Shown here one piece after another: positions 44,638 to 56,376 of a stretch of DNA of 64,000 nucleotides. The stretch covers positions 178,873,149 through 178,937,148 of the forward strand of contig NC_066585.1 in assembly GCF_024323335.1 (NCBI RefSeq), written 5' to 3'. The notes beneath the pieces were generated by a model. That model had not been told where the DNA came from and did no database searches. It was given only the letters and a program-made list of their open reading frames with translations. Origin of the DNA: Lathyrus oleraceus (Eukaryota > Streptophyta > Magnoliopsida > Fabales > Fabaceae). The translations under genes and the position numbers were made by a program. How positions within the stretch are numbered: the stretch's first letter is position 1; the number at the start of each line of letters is the position of its first letter.

Positions 44638-47480
44638 CACAACCGGACACCAAATAGGACGTCTACTGGGGATTCTGGCTGGGAAATCAACCAGACATTA
44701 ATGAATGACTGGGAATAGGGTATACAATCAGACGTCATCTGACGAATAAGAAAAACACAACGTTTATCGAAACCAACGGGGAGGTAAATCCACTTGGGGA
44801 AGGGTACAACTAGACGTCATAGGACGACTAGGAAAAACTCGACGTTTATCGACACCAACGGAGAGGAGAAAACTCTGAGGGGAATCATATGGTATTACCA
44901 AATGATCTGTAGGGAATAAGCAACTAGACATCATCGGACGACTAGGAAAAACTCGACGTTTATCGACACCAACGGAGAGGAGGTTCAACTGGGGAAGACC
45001 CTGTGGGGAAAGATATCAACTATACGCCAACGGACGCATAGGAAAAACTCGACGTTTATCGACACCAACGGAGAGGAGGACTCTTCTGGGGAGAGTGAAC
45101 ACAACCAAATCATCAATGGATGATGGGGAAAAACTCGACGTTTATCGACACCAACGGAGAGGAGGAAACTTCACTAGGGAAGGGACGACGTTACGCACAT
45201 CGAAAGATGATGTTTACCGACACCAAAGAAGACCAGACACTACGCATGACTGGGAAAGCACCAAAAGATGGTGTTTATCGACACCAAAGAAACAACACAC
45301 GCGGGTGCTGACAGGACGACATCTACACATGTCAAGGCAAGGCTACACACTTGCAGGGGATCTCACTGGGGATCAAGGTCACGACAGCGAGCCAACAGGA
45401 AGGAACACCAAGGATACCGGGTTGTAGGTATGAAAAAGGTGATCGACCAAAGCGTGAATTGGTTTGTGTTCCAAAACACTCAACATCCTGAAGAGGGCTA
45501 GAAAAGCAGTCTTGTTAGAGGATGGGCATTCGATTCCACGAGGAATACGAATCTTACTCTGCTGGAGAAAGCAATCAAAAGACTGACCAGAGAGTGCATG
45601 AGATATATTATCTATAGCCGTCGAAACGTAGATAACATACTCGCATGGAAGATTATCCATAACCGGGTTGTAGGTTGTTAGATGGATAAAACGACCGAAA
45701 AGAAAGGCATCGGGGTACCCGGAATAGGTATGCAAAGATGACCAATCAAAAGAGGATGAAGTTGCTGACTCGGAGCAAATACCCAAAAGAAAGGGGGAGA
45801 CCCACTAGGGACAATACTGCTTGATCAAGGCGAGTATCCAGAGGGGAAAAGAATATCAATACCGCAAACCGGATACTGATAACTGCAAAGAGGGGATTAC
45901 ATCTACCGGTTAGTAGGCAGAAAACCACAGAAAAGTAACCAGTCATCGATAAGATGAGCACACAGGGTTAACTCCACCAAGGGGATGAAAGTGGGATTTT
46001 ACAACTACCGATTTGTAGGTGGAAAACCACAAAGATAGGACTTACAACTACCGGTTTGTAGGTAGAGGCCCACATACAGTCAACGGGGACCCAAAAGGCA
46101 GACTGAAACAAGACTCATCCTAATGAGGAAAGAACTCAATAGGGAAAACCCATCCCATTAGGGAGGGAACGGAAGCAACCGTCATCCACGAGGATGTATC
46201 TCAGTGGGGAAATGGCAGGAAAGGATGGACACTTTCTGCTTAAGGGGTAGACTCTACATGGAGAGATCAGACACACCCACATCTACTAGGAGGCTACTGG
46301 GTAGAACCAGGTTTTTCTTTCACCAACAGATGAGGAAATAAACCTCTCTGGGGGTACCAATCCTGAGTGCCGTCAGGAGCAACTGTAGCGAAAGCGCTGT
46401 ACAGACGTCGAACAAGAAGCTGCCTCTGCCGGGGAGACGGTCTGATCGGGTTAACACTTGAATGCATATGTTTGAATTTTTCTATGGCGTAATGCTCCAT
46501 TATGAATGGAAATGCTACGCCTTTGAGGATGCAATGATTACTATATGCAAAATGCAAAATATACTCCGGCTAGGGAGCCGAACTGATCAGATACTCCAAC
46601 TCTGTGGGGAGACTTTGCTGAGGAAATCTGCTTGAAGAATACTCCGCGGGGAGAGCCTTGTTGGGGAAATGCTTTGCGGAGAAAGCACCGACTTCTCACT
46701 CATGCTGGAGAAAACAAAATTGATGCCGGGACAGGATAAACTCTGCTGGGGAACATCCTTCACAATCCAAATCCACTCGGGGACTCTGCTCGGGAAGCAA
46801 ATAAACAATACTCCGCTGGGGAAGTAGACCAGGCAACTCTTCAGGGATAGTACTCGCCAGGGAGTAACAAGACATCTTTACCAGAGATTGATAAAGTGAC
46901 TTCACTAGGGAAGATTCCACCAAACCTTAGGTAGAATAGCTCTGCTTCGGGGAATAACCACTACTCCACTGGGAACGACCCATCCAATCCACAAATGGGG
47001 ATAAACTCAGCTGGGGATGCAACTCTGCTACGGGAACTTGCCCAATCCACTGATGGGATAACTCTGCTGGAGAAATATTTCATGAAATCCGCTCCACTCG
47101 GGGAACTGCTGAGGAAAAACCCACACCTTCCTGATAAGGAGAACCACTCTGGTGGGGAGAGTAACAGCTCTGTTCGGGAATGATGACACATCATGTCATA
47201 CTGGAAATAAACTTCCACAACCCTGCTGGGGAGAAACACTCACGGCCATGCTGGGGATAACCACATCACAAACCCGACTGCTGGGAAACAACATCCTCAT
47301 GACAAACTCCGCTGGGGAAACCCTCCTGGGGAAAACATCTACCAGTCACTCAGCGGGGATCCTCAACTGGGGAAACCTGCCAACACAGGCCTGCTGGGGG
47401 TATGTAATCCTTACATCTGCTGAGGAAAGAAGATACCATCCACAGACACCTCTGCAGGGGAACACAGCTCTGACAGATAT
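44638..47480. repeat. Degenerate tandem repeats in the 3' UTR
   Basis: 44740-45290 holds further AACGTTTATCGACACCAACGG units at irregular spacing. From about 45400 to 47480 runs an older, highly diverged array around CTCYGCTGGGGAA words. No ORF of any family is present; short frames on both strands are by-products of the repeats. Confidence 0.8.
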
Positions 47481-48242
47481 CAAACTCGCTCGAAGAAGGA
47501 CCTGCTGGGGAACATGCTCACAGATGACGACCTGCAATACAGCAAAACACAATGCCCCAGGGGTACATGGACAAGAGACGCTCAAGTGTCCTCAACATTC
47601 AAAATGATTTTCAAATGTTTCATCCTTCTGCAAGTTATTGTTAAGCCTTCATGTTTTATTATATGCAATGTTTATCAAAAATTCGGACGTTTTTGCAAAC
47701 AAAACAGTAAAAATAAAAACAAGCGAGCTATTTATCTGAATAACAACTTTTATTGATTGAAAATGTGCCTGAAAAGGCAACTACATTGGGAAGCAATCCC
47801 TAGAAAGAGGTAATTGCGCACAAAAGGAAAACACACTATCCTAATGGCAATGTGAATACGGCATCCACTATTTCCCAATTCTGTTATAACCCACAGATCA
47901 TCAGTTCTCCTCCCAGCTTCCTTGCTTTCTGAGAAGACCGATTGGACCGATCACATCTTTCGAGATGGCAGACGAATGAAGCGCGATGAAGTATAGACAA
48001 CTCAGACTGTAGTCTTCGCTTTAATCCCTCTTTTGGCTGGATCGCCCTTTCGGGTTTTCAATCCACCGGGATACCCATTTTTGCCTAAGTCGCCCTTGCG
48101 GGTTTTCGACTTACCGGGTGTACAAATTCTTTTCATTTTATTCCCTAATTTTTGCCCGAACCCTTTTCTTTCTGTTTTTTTGGTTCGCCGGGATGCCCCT
48201 TTTTGCCTGGACTCTTTTATTCTTTTCGTCCAGCGGGTCAAT
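47481..48242. other. 3' UTR next to pol
   Basis: Non-coding. At 48040-48240 there are three rough repeats of CGGGTTTTC..CCGGG..TACCC. Nothing else recognised. Confidence 0.6.
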
Positions 48243-51200
48243 TCATGCGAAGTATTTTTTGACTACATCTGAGTTAACAGGGGACGGGAAATCTGCACCA
48301 TCCATAGTTGTAAGCATCAAGGCTCCACAGGAGAAGACCTTCTTAACAACATATGGACCTTCGTAATTAGGAGTCCACTTGCCCCTGTTATCTGTACCGG
48401 GAGGAAGGATCCTCTTCAAAACTAGATCACCAGTTTGAAATGTCCGAGGACGCACTTTCTGATCAAAGGCTCGCTTCATCCTTCTCTGATACAACTGCCC
48501 ATGGCACACAGCTGCTAGCCGTCTCTCTTCGATAAGGCTTAACTCATTAAACCTTGTACGAATCCACTCGGCTTCGTCCAGCTTGACATCCAATAATACC
48601 CTCAGAGAAGGGATCTCCACTTCAACTGGTAGGACTGCTTCCATACCATACACAAGGGAGTACGGGGTTGCCCCGGTCGACGTACGCACTGAAGTACGGT
48701 ATCCATGCAAAGCGAAAGGCAGCATCTCATGCCAATCCTTGTACGTAACGACCATCTTCTGCACAATCTTCTTGATATTCTTGTTTGCCGCCTCTACAGC
48801 ACCGTTCATCTTCGGTCTGTAAGGAGAAGAATTGTGATGTTCAATCTTGAAATCTCTGCACAGTTCTTTCATCATCTTGTTGTTGAGATTCAAACCATTG
48901 TCAGTGATGATTCTCTCAGGGACTCCGTAACGACAGATGATTTCTTTCTTGATGAACCGGGCAACCACTTGTTTGGTAACGTTAGCGTAGGAAGCTGCTT
49001 CCACCCATTTGGTGAAGTAATCAATCGCAACCAAGATGAAGCGATGTCCATTCGAAGCAGTAGGCTCAATCTTCCCAATCATATCAATGCCCCACATGGC
49101 GAACGGCCAAGGCGAGTTCATGACATTCAACGGGCTTGGTGGTACATGCACCTTATCAGCATAGATTTGACACTTATGGCACTTCCGAGCGTATTTGAAG
49201 CAATCGGATTCCATAGTCATCCAATAGTACCCGGCTCTCAATAGCTTCTTCGACATTGCATGACCACCAGCATGGGTACCAAACGAACCCTCATGCACTT
49301 CCTGCATCAATATGTCTGCTTCGTGTCGATCCACGCACCTGAGCAAGACCATGTCAAAATTCCTCTTATACAGCACATCATCCTGATTCAAATAAAAGCT
49401 TCCAGCTAGCCTTCTCAGAGTTTTCTTGTCATTCTTTGACGCACCTTCAGGATACTCATGAGTCTTGAGGAAGTTCTTGATATCATAGTACCACGGCTTC
49501 TCATCAATCACAACAGACTCGGCTGCAAACACATACGCAGGCCTCTCGAGTCGATTCACCGTAACATGTGGCACGTGATTCCACCAATGAACTTTTATCA
49601 TGGAAGATAAAGTAGCCAAAGCATCAGCCATCTGATTCTCATCCCGGGGGACATGATACAACTTCACCTTTTTGAAGAACGTCAGTATTCTTCTGGTGTA
49701 ATCTCTATACGGAATCAAATGCGGCTGGTTCGTATTCCAATCTCCATTGACCTGATTGATCACTAGAGCTGAATCTCCAAATATGTCAAGAGTTTTGATC
49801 CTCAGATCAATGGCTTCTTCTATCCCCATGATACAAGCCTCATACTCAGCTTCGTTGTTGGTGACATCAAACGTCAATCTGGCAGAAAAAGGCATATGAG
49901 CACCTTTAGGATTGATCAGCACTGCACCGACACCATTACCATTCACATTCACAGCCCCATCAAACATCAATGTCCACTTGTCATCAGGATCCGGTCCTTC
50001 CTCGACAAGAGGCTCTTCACAATCTTTCATCTTTAGATACATGATGTCTTCATCAGGGAATTCAAACATCATAGGCTGATAATCATCAATCGGTTGTTCA
50101 GCGAGGTAGTCCGACAAAACACTACCTTTGATAGCCTTCTGCGACGTGTACTGAATATCATATTCAGTTAAAATCATCTGCCAACGGGCAACACGTCCGG
50201 TGAGAGCCGGCTTCTCAAAGATATATTTCACTGGATCCATCTTAGAAATCAACAAGGTAGTATGGTTCAGCATATACTGCCTCAGTCGGCGAGCAGCCCA
50301 GGCCAAAGCACAGCAAGTTTTCTCAAGCTGTGAATATTTGATTTCACAGTCGGTAAACTTTTTGCTAAGGTAGTATATGGCATGCTCTTTTCGACCAGAC
50401 TCGTCATGCTGTCCCAATACGCACCCCATCGAAGTCTCGGTAACTGACAGGTACATTATCAAAGGTCTCCCTGGAACTGGAGGGATCAGGATTGGAGGTT
50501 TCTGTAAATACTCTTTAATCTTGTCAAAAGCTTTCTGACAATCATCATTCCACTTGATAGCCTGATTCTTTCTAAGCAGTTTGAATATTGGTTCACACGT
50601 GGCAGTTAGGTGAGATACAAACCTTGCAATGTAGTTCAATCTCCCTAAAAACCCACGAACCTGCTTTTCTGTTTTCGGTTCAGGCATCTCCTGAATAGCT
50701 TTGACTTTTGCTGGATCGACCTCAATCCCTTTCTCACTGACAATGAAGCCTAACAGCTTCCCTGATCTCACCCCGAATGTACACTTGTTCGGATTCAGCC
50801 TCAGTTTGAACTTGACCAACCTGTCGAACAACTTCTGCAAATTAACCAGGTGCTCCTCTTCTATCTGCGACTTTGCAATCATATCATCCACGTACACTTC
50901 AATCTCTTTGTGCATCATGTCATGAAAGAGAGTCGTCATAGCCCTCTGATAGGTAGCACCGACATTCTTCAGCCCAAATGGCATCACCTTATAGCAGAAC
51001 GTGCCCCAAGGTGTAATGAATGTCGTCTTTTCCATGTCCTCTGGCGCCATTTTGATCTGATTATAGCCCGAGAAGCCATCCATGAAAGAGAATACCGAGG
51101 ACTGAGCCGTATTATCCACCAATACATCAATGTGAGGTAATGGGAAATCATCTTTCGGACTCGCTCTGTTCAGATCCCGGTAATCGACACACATTCTGAC

Positions 51201-51720
51201 TTTGCCATCCTTCTTTGGCACAGGAACGATGTTGGCTACCCACGGTGGGTAAGTTGTTACTGACAAGAAACCAGCATCGAACTGCTTCTGAACCTCTTCC
51301 TTGATTTTCACTGCCATATCAGGACTCGTTCTACGAAGCTTCTGCTTGACCGAAGGACAATCATCTCTGAGAGGTAGTCTATGAACCACAATATCAGTAT
51401 TCAGCCCAGGCATATCTTGATAAGACCAGGCGAATATCTCAATATACTCTCTCAGCATCTCAATTAACCTGCTCTTGACCTCAGGTTTCAAAGCAGCCCC
51501 AATCTTGATGTCTCTTCTGGCGTCCTCAGTACCAAGATTAACAATCTCCAACTCCTCCTGATGAGGTTGGATGACCCTCTCCTCCTGTTTCAACAATCGA
51601 GCCAATTCTTTCGGGAGTTCACTGTCTTCATCACTCTCCTCTTCAGCTTGGTAGATGGGATTGTCGAAATCATACTGAGCCATAACAGATTCGTTCATAG
51701 TGGATGCCATAAGATCACTT
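48243..51720 (-). CDS. Ogre/Tat pol: reverse transcriptase, dual RNase H, integrase
   Basis: Open from the splice acceptor at 51720 (first ATG 51710; 1155 residues from there). RT spans about 140-320, with the first catalytic Asp in FSFMDGFSG (211) and YVDD at 273-276. A first RNase H-like region lies at about 415-540. A second, archaeal-type RNase H lies at 579-702, with D584 (MFDGA), E620 (NNEAEYEA), D646 (GDS) and D696 (ADAL). Integrase: H806 and a further His, CHKC at 844-847, then catalytic D876, D937 (ITDNG) and E973 (VEAANK), and a C-terminal GPYVV (1118-1122). All catalytic residues expected are present with no stop, so the protein could be active. It would copy element RNA and insert the DNA. 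Expression as a gag-pro-pol fusion needs splicing of the 51721-51961 intron. Confidence 0.95.
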
Positions 51721-51961
51721 CTGCATGTTTAATGCTTTATTTTAGAAAAAGAGTTCAAAAAAGTCACAAAAAACAAAACATTGCCATTCTTATTTTTTTT
51801 GAAAAATGAAAAACAAAATAGAAAGACAGGGATCACAAAATTGTTTGCAAAACGTCCTTTATTAATGATAATCATTGAAAACATGAGGCCCTACAATGAA
51901 CCACTACGCCTTGGACAGAACGTAGGGTTTTGTGCAGAATGGAAAAACAAAAGAAAATTAC
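51721..51961 (-). other. Intron joining gag-pro to pol
   Basis: On the minus strand the donor ACAGA|GTAATT is at 51962/51961, and the acceptor AAACATGCAG|AAGTGATC is at 51721/51720, after a long U-rich stretch with a CTAAAAT branch-like word. Length 241 nt. The TAA that ends gag-pro lies inside the donor (G-TAA-TT). Joining the exons gives ...CAG ACA GA|A AGT GAT CTT ATG, which enters pol in frame. Ogre elements are known to have such an intron between protease and RT. Confidence 0.8.
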
Positions 51962-54900
51962 TCTGTCTGAAGAGTAACTTGGACTATATCCTCCGCAGTC
52001 CAGTTGTTGATCACTTCCCCTGGCGCACTCGGGCGGACCCAGCAGTCGAGATCACAATCACTGTCAACATCTTCACCCTCAGTAGCAAAGACATCACCAT
52101 GATTCATCTGCCCAGCGCTGGTAAAGGTACTAGGACCTGCTGCCCCCTGCTCTGCTCGGAGAGGCTCATAACCGATGCCAAACTTATCTTCTTTGACAGG
52201 CAAGTCCACCATCTTGCCCCAGCCTTCAGCCCTACCAGAGTCAACCACCTCCTTAGCCTGCTTGTAGGAAGTGATAGAAGCACCTGGCTTCCTCTGCTCA
52301 GCATAGGCTACCTTTTCAAGCGCTACAGTCTCAAACGCCTGGCACAAAGTCTCATGGATCTCGCCATCCACCTCGACATATTTGAACGAGGATAAATGAC
52401 TCACCAAGATGTCCTCTTCACCGCACACGGTCACAATCTGACCGTTCCAGACATATTTGAGCTTCTGATGGAGAGTCGACGAGACTGCCCCTGCTGCATG
52501 AATCCATGGACGTCCCAGAAGACAACTGTAAGCTGGCTGGATGTCCATGACGTAGAAGACGATGTCAAACTCCTCCGGACCTATCTTTATAGGCAAAGTG
52601 ATTTCACCAAAGACAGAACGCTTGGATCCATCAAATGCACGAACAACTAGGTCACTCGGCGTCAGCACAACCCCTTCAACCGGTATCTTCTTCAGGATTT
52701 GCTTAGGCAGCACGTTCAACGAAGATCCGGTGTCCACCAAGACATGAGACAGCACAGCCCCCTTGCACTCCATAGTGATGTGCAAGGCCTTGTTGTGATT
52801 CCGACCCTCGGGTGTCAAATCAAGATCTGTGAACCCGACACCATGTCGGGTACTCACATTGGCCATTACACCCTCAAGCTGATTGACAGAAATCTCCTGA
52901 GGTACATACGCCATATTCAACATCTTCAGCAAGGCGTCTCTATGTGCCTCAGAGCACAACAGCAGGGAAAGGATAGAGATCTTGGAGGGAGTTTGATTGA
53001 GCTGATCTACAATCTTGTAGTCACTCTTCTTGATTATCCGCATAAACTCTTCCACATCTTTTTCAAACGAGCCACCAGGCACATTTGCTTGAGTAGGAGT
53101 TTCATCAACTACGGTCTGTTTGCCCTTAGCTCTAGCAGATGCCTCAGCATTGGCATCCCTCAACTGTTGAGGCGCAAACAGCCGACCACTGCGAGTAAAA
53201 CCTCCTGGTCCACCCACATTGTCCACAGTTGGACTCGCAACCACAGGAGTTTTACTGGATGGCGCACTAATTGTCACAGGCGCTTGATTCGAAGGCTTGA
53301 CCCTGTTCTCAGCCCTTCTGTTGCTTCGGTAGGCATTGTCGTACCTCCAAGGCACGACATTATTGTTCTCGGCCCTTCTAACCGGAGCGATGATTGTTGT
53401 TGGAGTATTGGTAGCAACTGGTGCAGATATGGTAACTGGAGTACCACTTGTTGTAGGTGCACGCCCTTCAGATGGTTTGAAGAAGATTGTGACAGTAGAC
53501 ACTGCCCCACGCTCTCTGTTATCAACCCGACCAAACTGAACACAGCCTCGATCCATCAAACCCTGGATGCCAGCCTGCAGTAATTCATACCCATTCTCAA
53601 CCTCTGCACAACCCAAACAGTCTTCACCACAGCCCGGATGAACACCACTATCCAGCAGACGACCCTTAACCACAAGCAGAGAAGTCTGAATCTCTTCAAC
53701 GTTGACAACCAAATCTTCAGATTCGACCCCTTCGATATAGTTTACCCTATGAGCACCATGCGCAGGCATAGGATTATTAACAACATTCGGCACGGGAGCA
53801 AAGTTGATCGTCTTGGCGTCGATCAGGTCTTGGACTTTATGCTGAAAAGCCCGACATTTCTCTATATTATGTACTGGTGCTCCAGAGTGGAAATCGCACC
53901 GGACATTTGCATCATACCCTAGTGGCAAAACAGTTGGTGGAGCCATGGTTCTCAATTCCACAAAACCCAATCTGAGCAACTCAGGCAGTAGCTCAGCATA
54001 GGTCATGGGCAAAGGATCAAAACGTCTATCAGGCTGCAGCCTCTGCCTCGGCTGATAAGGACGTTGCTGCTGTTGCTGCTGTTGTTGTCTCGGTTGTTGA
54101 GGAGGTTGACGTTGTTGCGGTGCAGGAATGGTCACTGCAGCAACCTGTCTGTACTGATGCTGGTTTCTGTTCGGCCCTCGGCGATGCTGAACAGCACTAG
54201 CTTCACCTTCTCTACGGCGAGGTGCCCCAGAGAAAGGTTTCTTTGATGAAGAGGAACCCACATCGTTGATCTTCCCAGCCTTGATCAAACTCTCGGTTCT
54301 TTCACCACAAATTACAACATCGGAGAAGCTTCCAAATGGGCAACTCCCCATTCGGTCCATGAACACTCCCTGCAGTGTGCCAATGAACATATCAGTCAAC
54401 TCCCTCTCCAGCATAGGGGGTTGAACTCTTGCAGCAAGTTCACGCCACCTCTGGGCGTATTCTTTGAAGCTCTCGTTATTTTTCTGGCACAGACTCTGCA
54501 GGTGAGTCCGGCTCGGTGCCATGTCCATGTTGTGCTTGTACTGTCTGAGAAAAGCTTCTCCCAGATCCCTCCAACATCGGATGGAGTCTCGTTTCAACTC
54601 CATGTACCAATCCAGAGATGCCCCAGATAGGCTATCTTGGAAAAAATACATCCACATCTTCTCGTCATCGGTATATGCCGAGATCTTCCGATAGTAAGCC
54701 TGCACATGGGTGCGAGGGCAAGAAGTACCGTTGTACTTGTCGAAGGTAGGCGCTTTGAATTTGTGGGGAATCCTCAAACCTTCCACTAACCCCATATTGG
54801 TGACATCGAACCCAAGAGAGTTCTGGCATTCCATCGCCCGGATCTTTTCAGCCAGGGCATCGACCTTACGATCCCTATCTTCCATTCTAGCAACATCACC

Positions 54901-55257
54901 ATCGTCCTCACTCATCATCGTGAACATGTCCTCTTGTCTGTCAACAAGAGGATCCGGATGACGCGCCGGAGCCCGGGTGGCTCTGACATTAACCTCTGCA
55001 GCAAGAGGCTGACCATCAACTCGTATTCCCCTAAGTTCACCTCCAGTGGCATAACCATGAACGGGAGCAGCAACGTTGACATTCTCATATCCAGGTGGAG
55101 CAACAGGTGAACCGCGGTTAGACGCCTGAATAACCGTTTCCTGTCTCTGAACCAGAGCACGGAGCTCCTCCTGACCTTGAGCAACCCCTTGCATCATCGT
55201 CAAAAATTGGGCCATGTTCGCCCTCATCTCAGCCAATTCAGTCTGAACCTGATCCAT
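51958..55257 (-). CDS. Ogre/Tat gag-protease
   Basis: 1099 residues from the ATG at 55257. This start was chosen because it matches the start of the gag of the second element at 61679; the frame is open 33 codons further. Residues 1-45 form a coiled coil (MDQVQTELAEMRANMAQFL). The retrotransposon gag domain spans about 165-330 (IPHKFKAPTFDKYNG, ESFKEYAQRWRELAARVQPP). Gln runs lie at 381-400. A C-x2-H-x5-H-x4-C zinc-binding-like motif is at 454-468. The aspartic protease active site is VLVDTGSSLNVL (D842), with a LLGRPWIH segment near 913. The C-terminus is acidic and ends WTAEDIVQVTLQTE. No stop or frameshift. Translation stops here on unspliced RNA; on spliced RNA it continues into pol. Gag forms the particle and the protease cuts the polyprotein. 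Confidence 0.95.
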   Translation of the reverse strand: MDQVQTELAEMRANMAQFLTMMQGVAQGQEELRALVQRQETVIQASNRGSPVAPPGYENVNVAAPVHGYATGGELRGIRVDGQPLAAEVNVRATRAPARHPDPLVDRQEDMFTMMSEDDGDVARMEDRDRKVDALAEKIRAMECQNSLGFDVTNMGLVEGLRIPHKFKAPTFDKYNGTSCPRTHVQAYYRKISAYTDDEKMWMYFFQDSLSGASLDWYMELKRDSIRCWRDLGEAFLRQYKHNMDMAPSRTHLQSLCQKNNESFKEYAQRWRELAARVQPPMLERELTDMFIGTLQGVFMDRMGSCPFGSFSDVVICGERTESLIKAGKINDVGSSSSKKPFSGAPRRREGEASAVQHRRGPNRNQHQYRQVAAVTIPAPQQRQPPQQPRQQQQQQQQRPYQPRQRLQPDRRFDPLPMTYAELLPELLRLGFVELRTMAPPTVLPLGYDANVRCDFHSGAPVHNIEKCRAFQHKVQDLIDAKTINFAPVPNVVNNPMPAHGAHRVNYIEGVESEDLVVNVEEIQTSLLVVKGRLLDSGVHPGCGEDCLGCAEVENGYELLQAGIQGLMDRGCVQFGRVDNRERGAVSTVTIFFKPSEGRAPTTSGTPVTISAPVATNTPTTIIAPVRRAENNNVVPWRYDNAYRSNRRAENRVKPSNQAPVTISAPSSKTPVVASPTVDNVGGPGGFTRSGRLFAPQQLRDANAEASARAKGKQTVVDETPTQANVPGGSFEKDVEEFMRIIKKSDYKIVDQLNQTPSKISILSLLLCSEAHRDALLKMLNMAYVPQEISVNQLEGVMANVSTRHGVGFTDLDLTPEGRNHNKALHITMECKGAVLSHVLVDTGSSLNVLPKQILKKIPVEGVVLTPSDLVVRAFDGSKRSVFGEITLPIKIGPEEFDIVFYVMDIQPAYSCLLGRPWIHAAGAVSSTLHQKLKYVWNGQIVTVCGEEDILVSHLSSFKYVEVDGEIHETLCQAFETVALEKVAYAEQRKPGASITSYKQAKEVVDSGRAEGWGKMVDLPVKEDKFGIGYEPLRAEQGAAGPSTFTSAGQMNHGDVFATEGEDVDSDCDLDCWVRPSAPGEVINNWTAEDIVQVTLQTE

Positions 55258-56356
55258 GCTTCGTCGCTGATTAAGTCTTGTAGAATACCGGTGTGGTCGC
55301 TGATCAGCTATCCTGCCTGACACAGGAACCAGAGTGAGAAGTCGGCACAAGAACACCTGTTATGTAAAATGGTATGTATGTGATGTGCGTGAGGTGTATG
55401 CAAGTTAACTCTTTTTCTTTTATGCATTATTTTTCTGGAAAATAAACATGCTATGATGCAAGTTATGCAGACATGACTGGTCAACTGCGTGTCACACGGC
55501 ACAGGATCGAAGTTCCGGCTTGAACTCAGAATCACCCATTCATCAGAAACCCAAAGTCCTCTGCAAGTCATCTGAACCCGATCTGAAGAACCAATTCATC
55601 CTCTGAGCAACCTTAAATTCAGCCCAGGGATCCGAAATAAACGGAACCCTCTGATCAATACCGGGGTCAAACCTCCGGCGTCCAGAAATAACGATCCATA
55701 AATCCGACTTATAAATATGGCTCTGATCAACGGAACCAAAAGTCACCAACAAAATCACCATCAGAACATGCATCTGTAAGAATCACCCTCCCCTCACAGG
55801 TAAATTCTAATCAGGTCATCCTAAGGCGGATAATAGTCTCGACAATCAGGCGGAGATACTCAATGGGTTTGCCCTTTCGGGTGTGCCATTGTAGCTCCCT
55901 TAAGATCGTCTAAACCAAAGATCCGGGAAATGATCGGTCACCAGAGTCAACAGCTCAAATGACGTAACTCAACCAAAGTGGAATATCCACAGAGGCAAGC
56001 ACTATCAAATGAACCTCGTCCGGCTTGTGGTACATCATGCTGCCAGGCACATATTGACCTAACATGAAGGAGGCAACATAAGACCACACTAATCCTAGGT
56101 GTATACTCGGGCCTGGGTTTTAGCCCCACTCAGAACACCCACCCCAAACAGAGGAACCACCTGCACAGAGAACAGCTCAATGATAGTATGATGCATGCAA
56201 ACATAAATGCAAACAATAAATGCAAACAATAAATGAAATGAATGCAATAAATAACAGCAAATAGCAACCAAAGCCCCAACCTAGAGAGCGCTAGGAGAGA
56301 CTTGCTTAGGGAAGATGGACCAGCACAGGTCAACTTCACTTTCATCCCCAACAGAG
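55258..56356 (-). other. Leader between primer-binding site and gag
   Basis: About 1.1 kb. The gag frame stays open only to 55356. I see no extra ORF1 of the kind described upstream of gag in canonical Ogre elements. Confidence 0.6.
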
Positions 56357-56374
56357 TCCCCAGCAGAGTCGCCA
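56357..56374 (-). other. Primer-binding site, Ogre type (tRNA-Arg)
   Basis: On the minus strand, TGGCGACTCTGCTGGGGA, the established primer site of Ogre elements, 2 bp after the LTR end at 56377. Confidence 0.9.
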
Positions 56375-56376
56375 GC

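Noticed and set aside
55258..56356. A possible canonical Ogre ORF1 upstream of gag
   Set aside because: No long frame exists on the minus strand between the primer site and gag; only the 33-codon upstream extension of gag is open.
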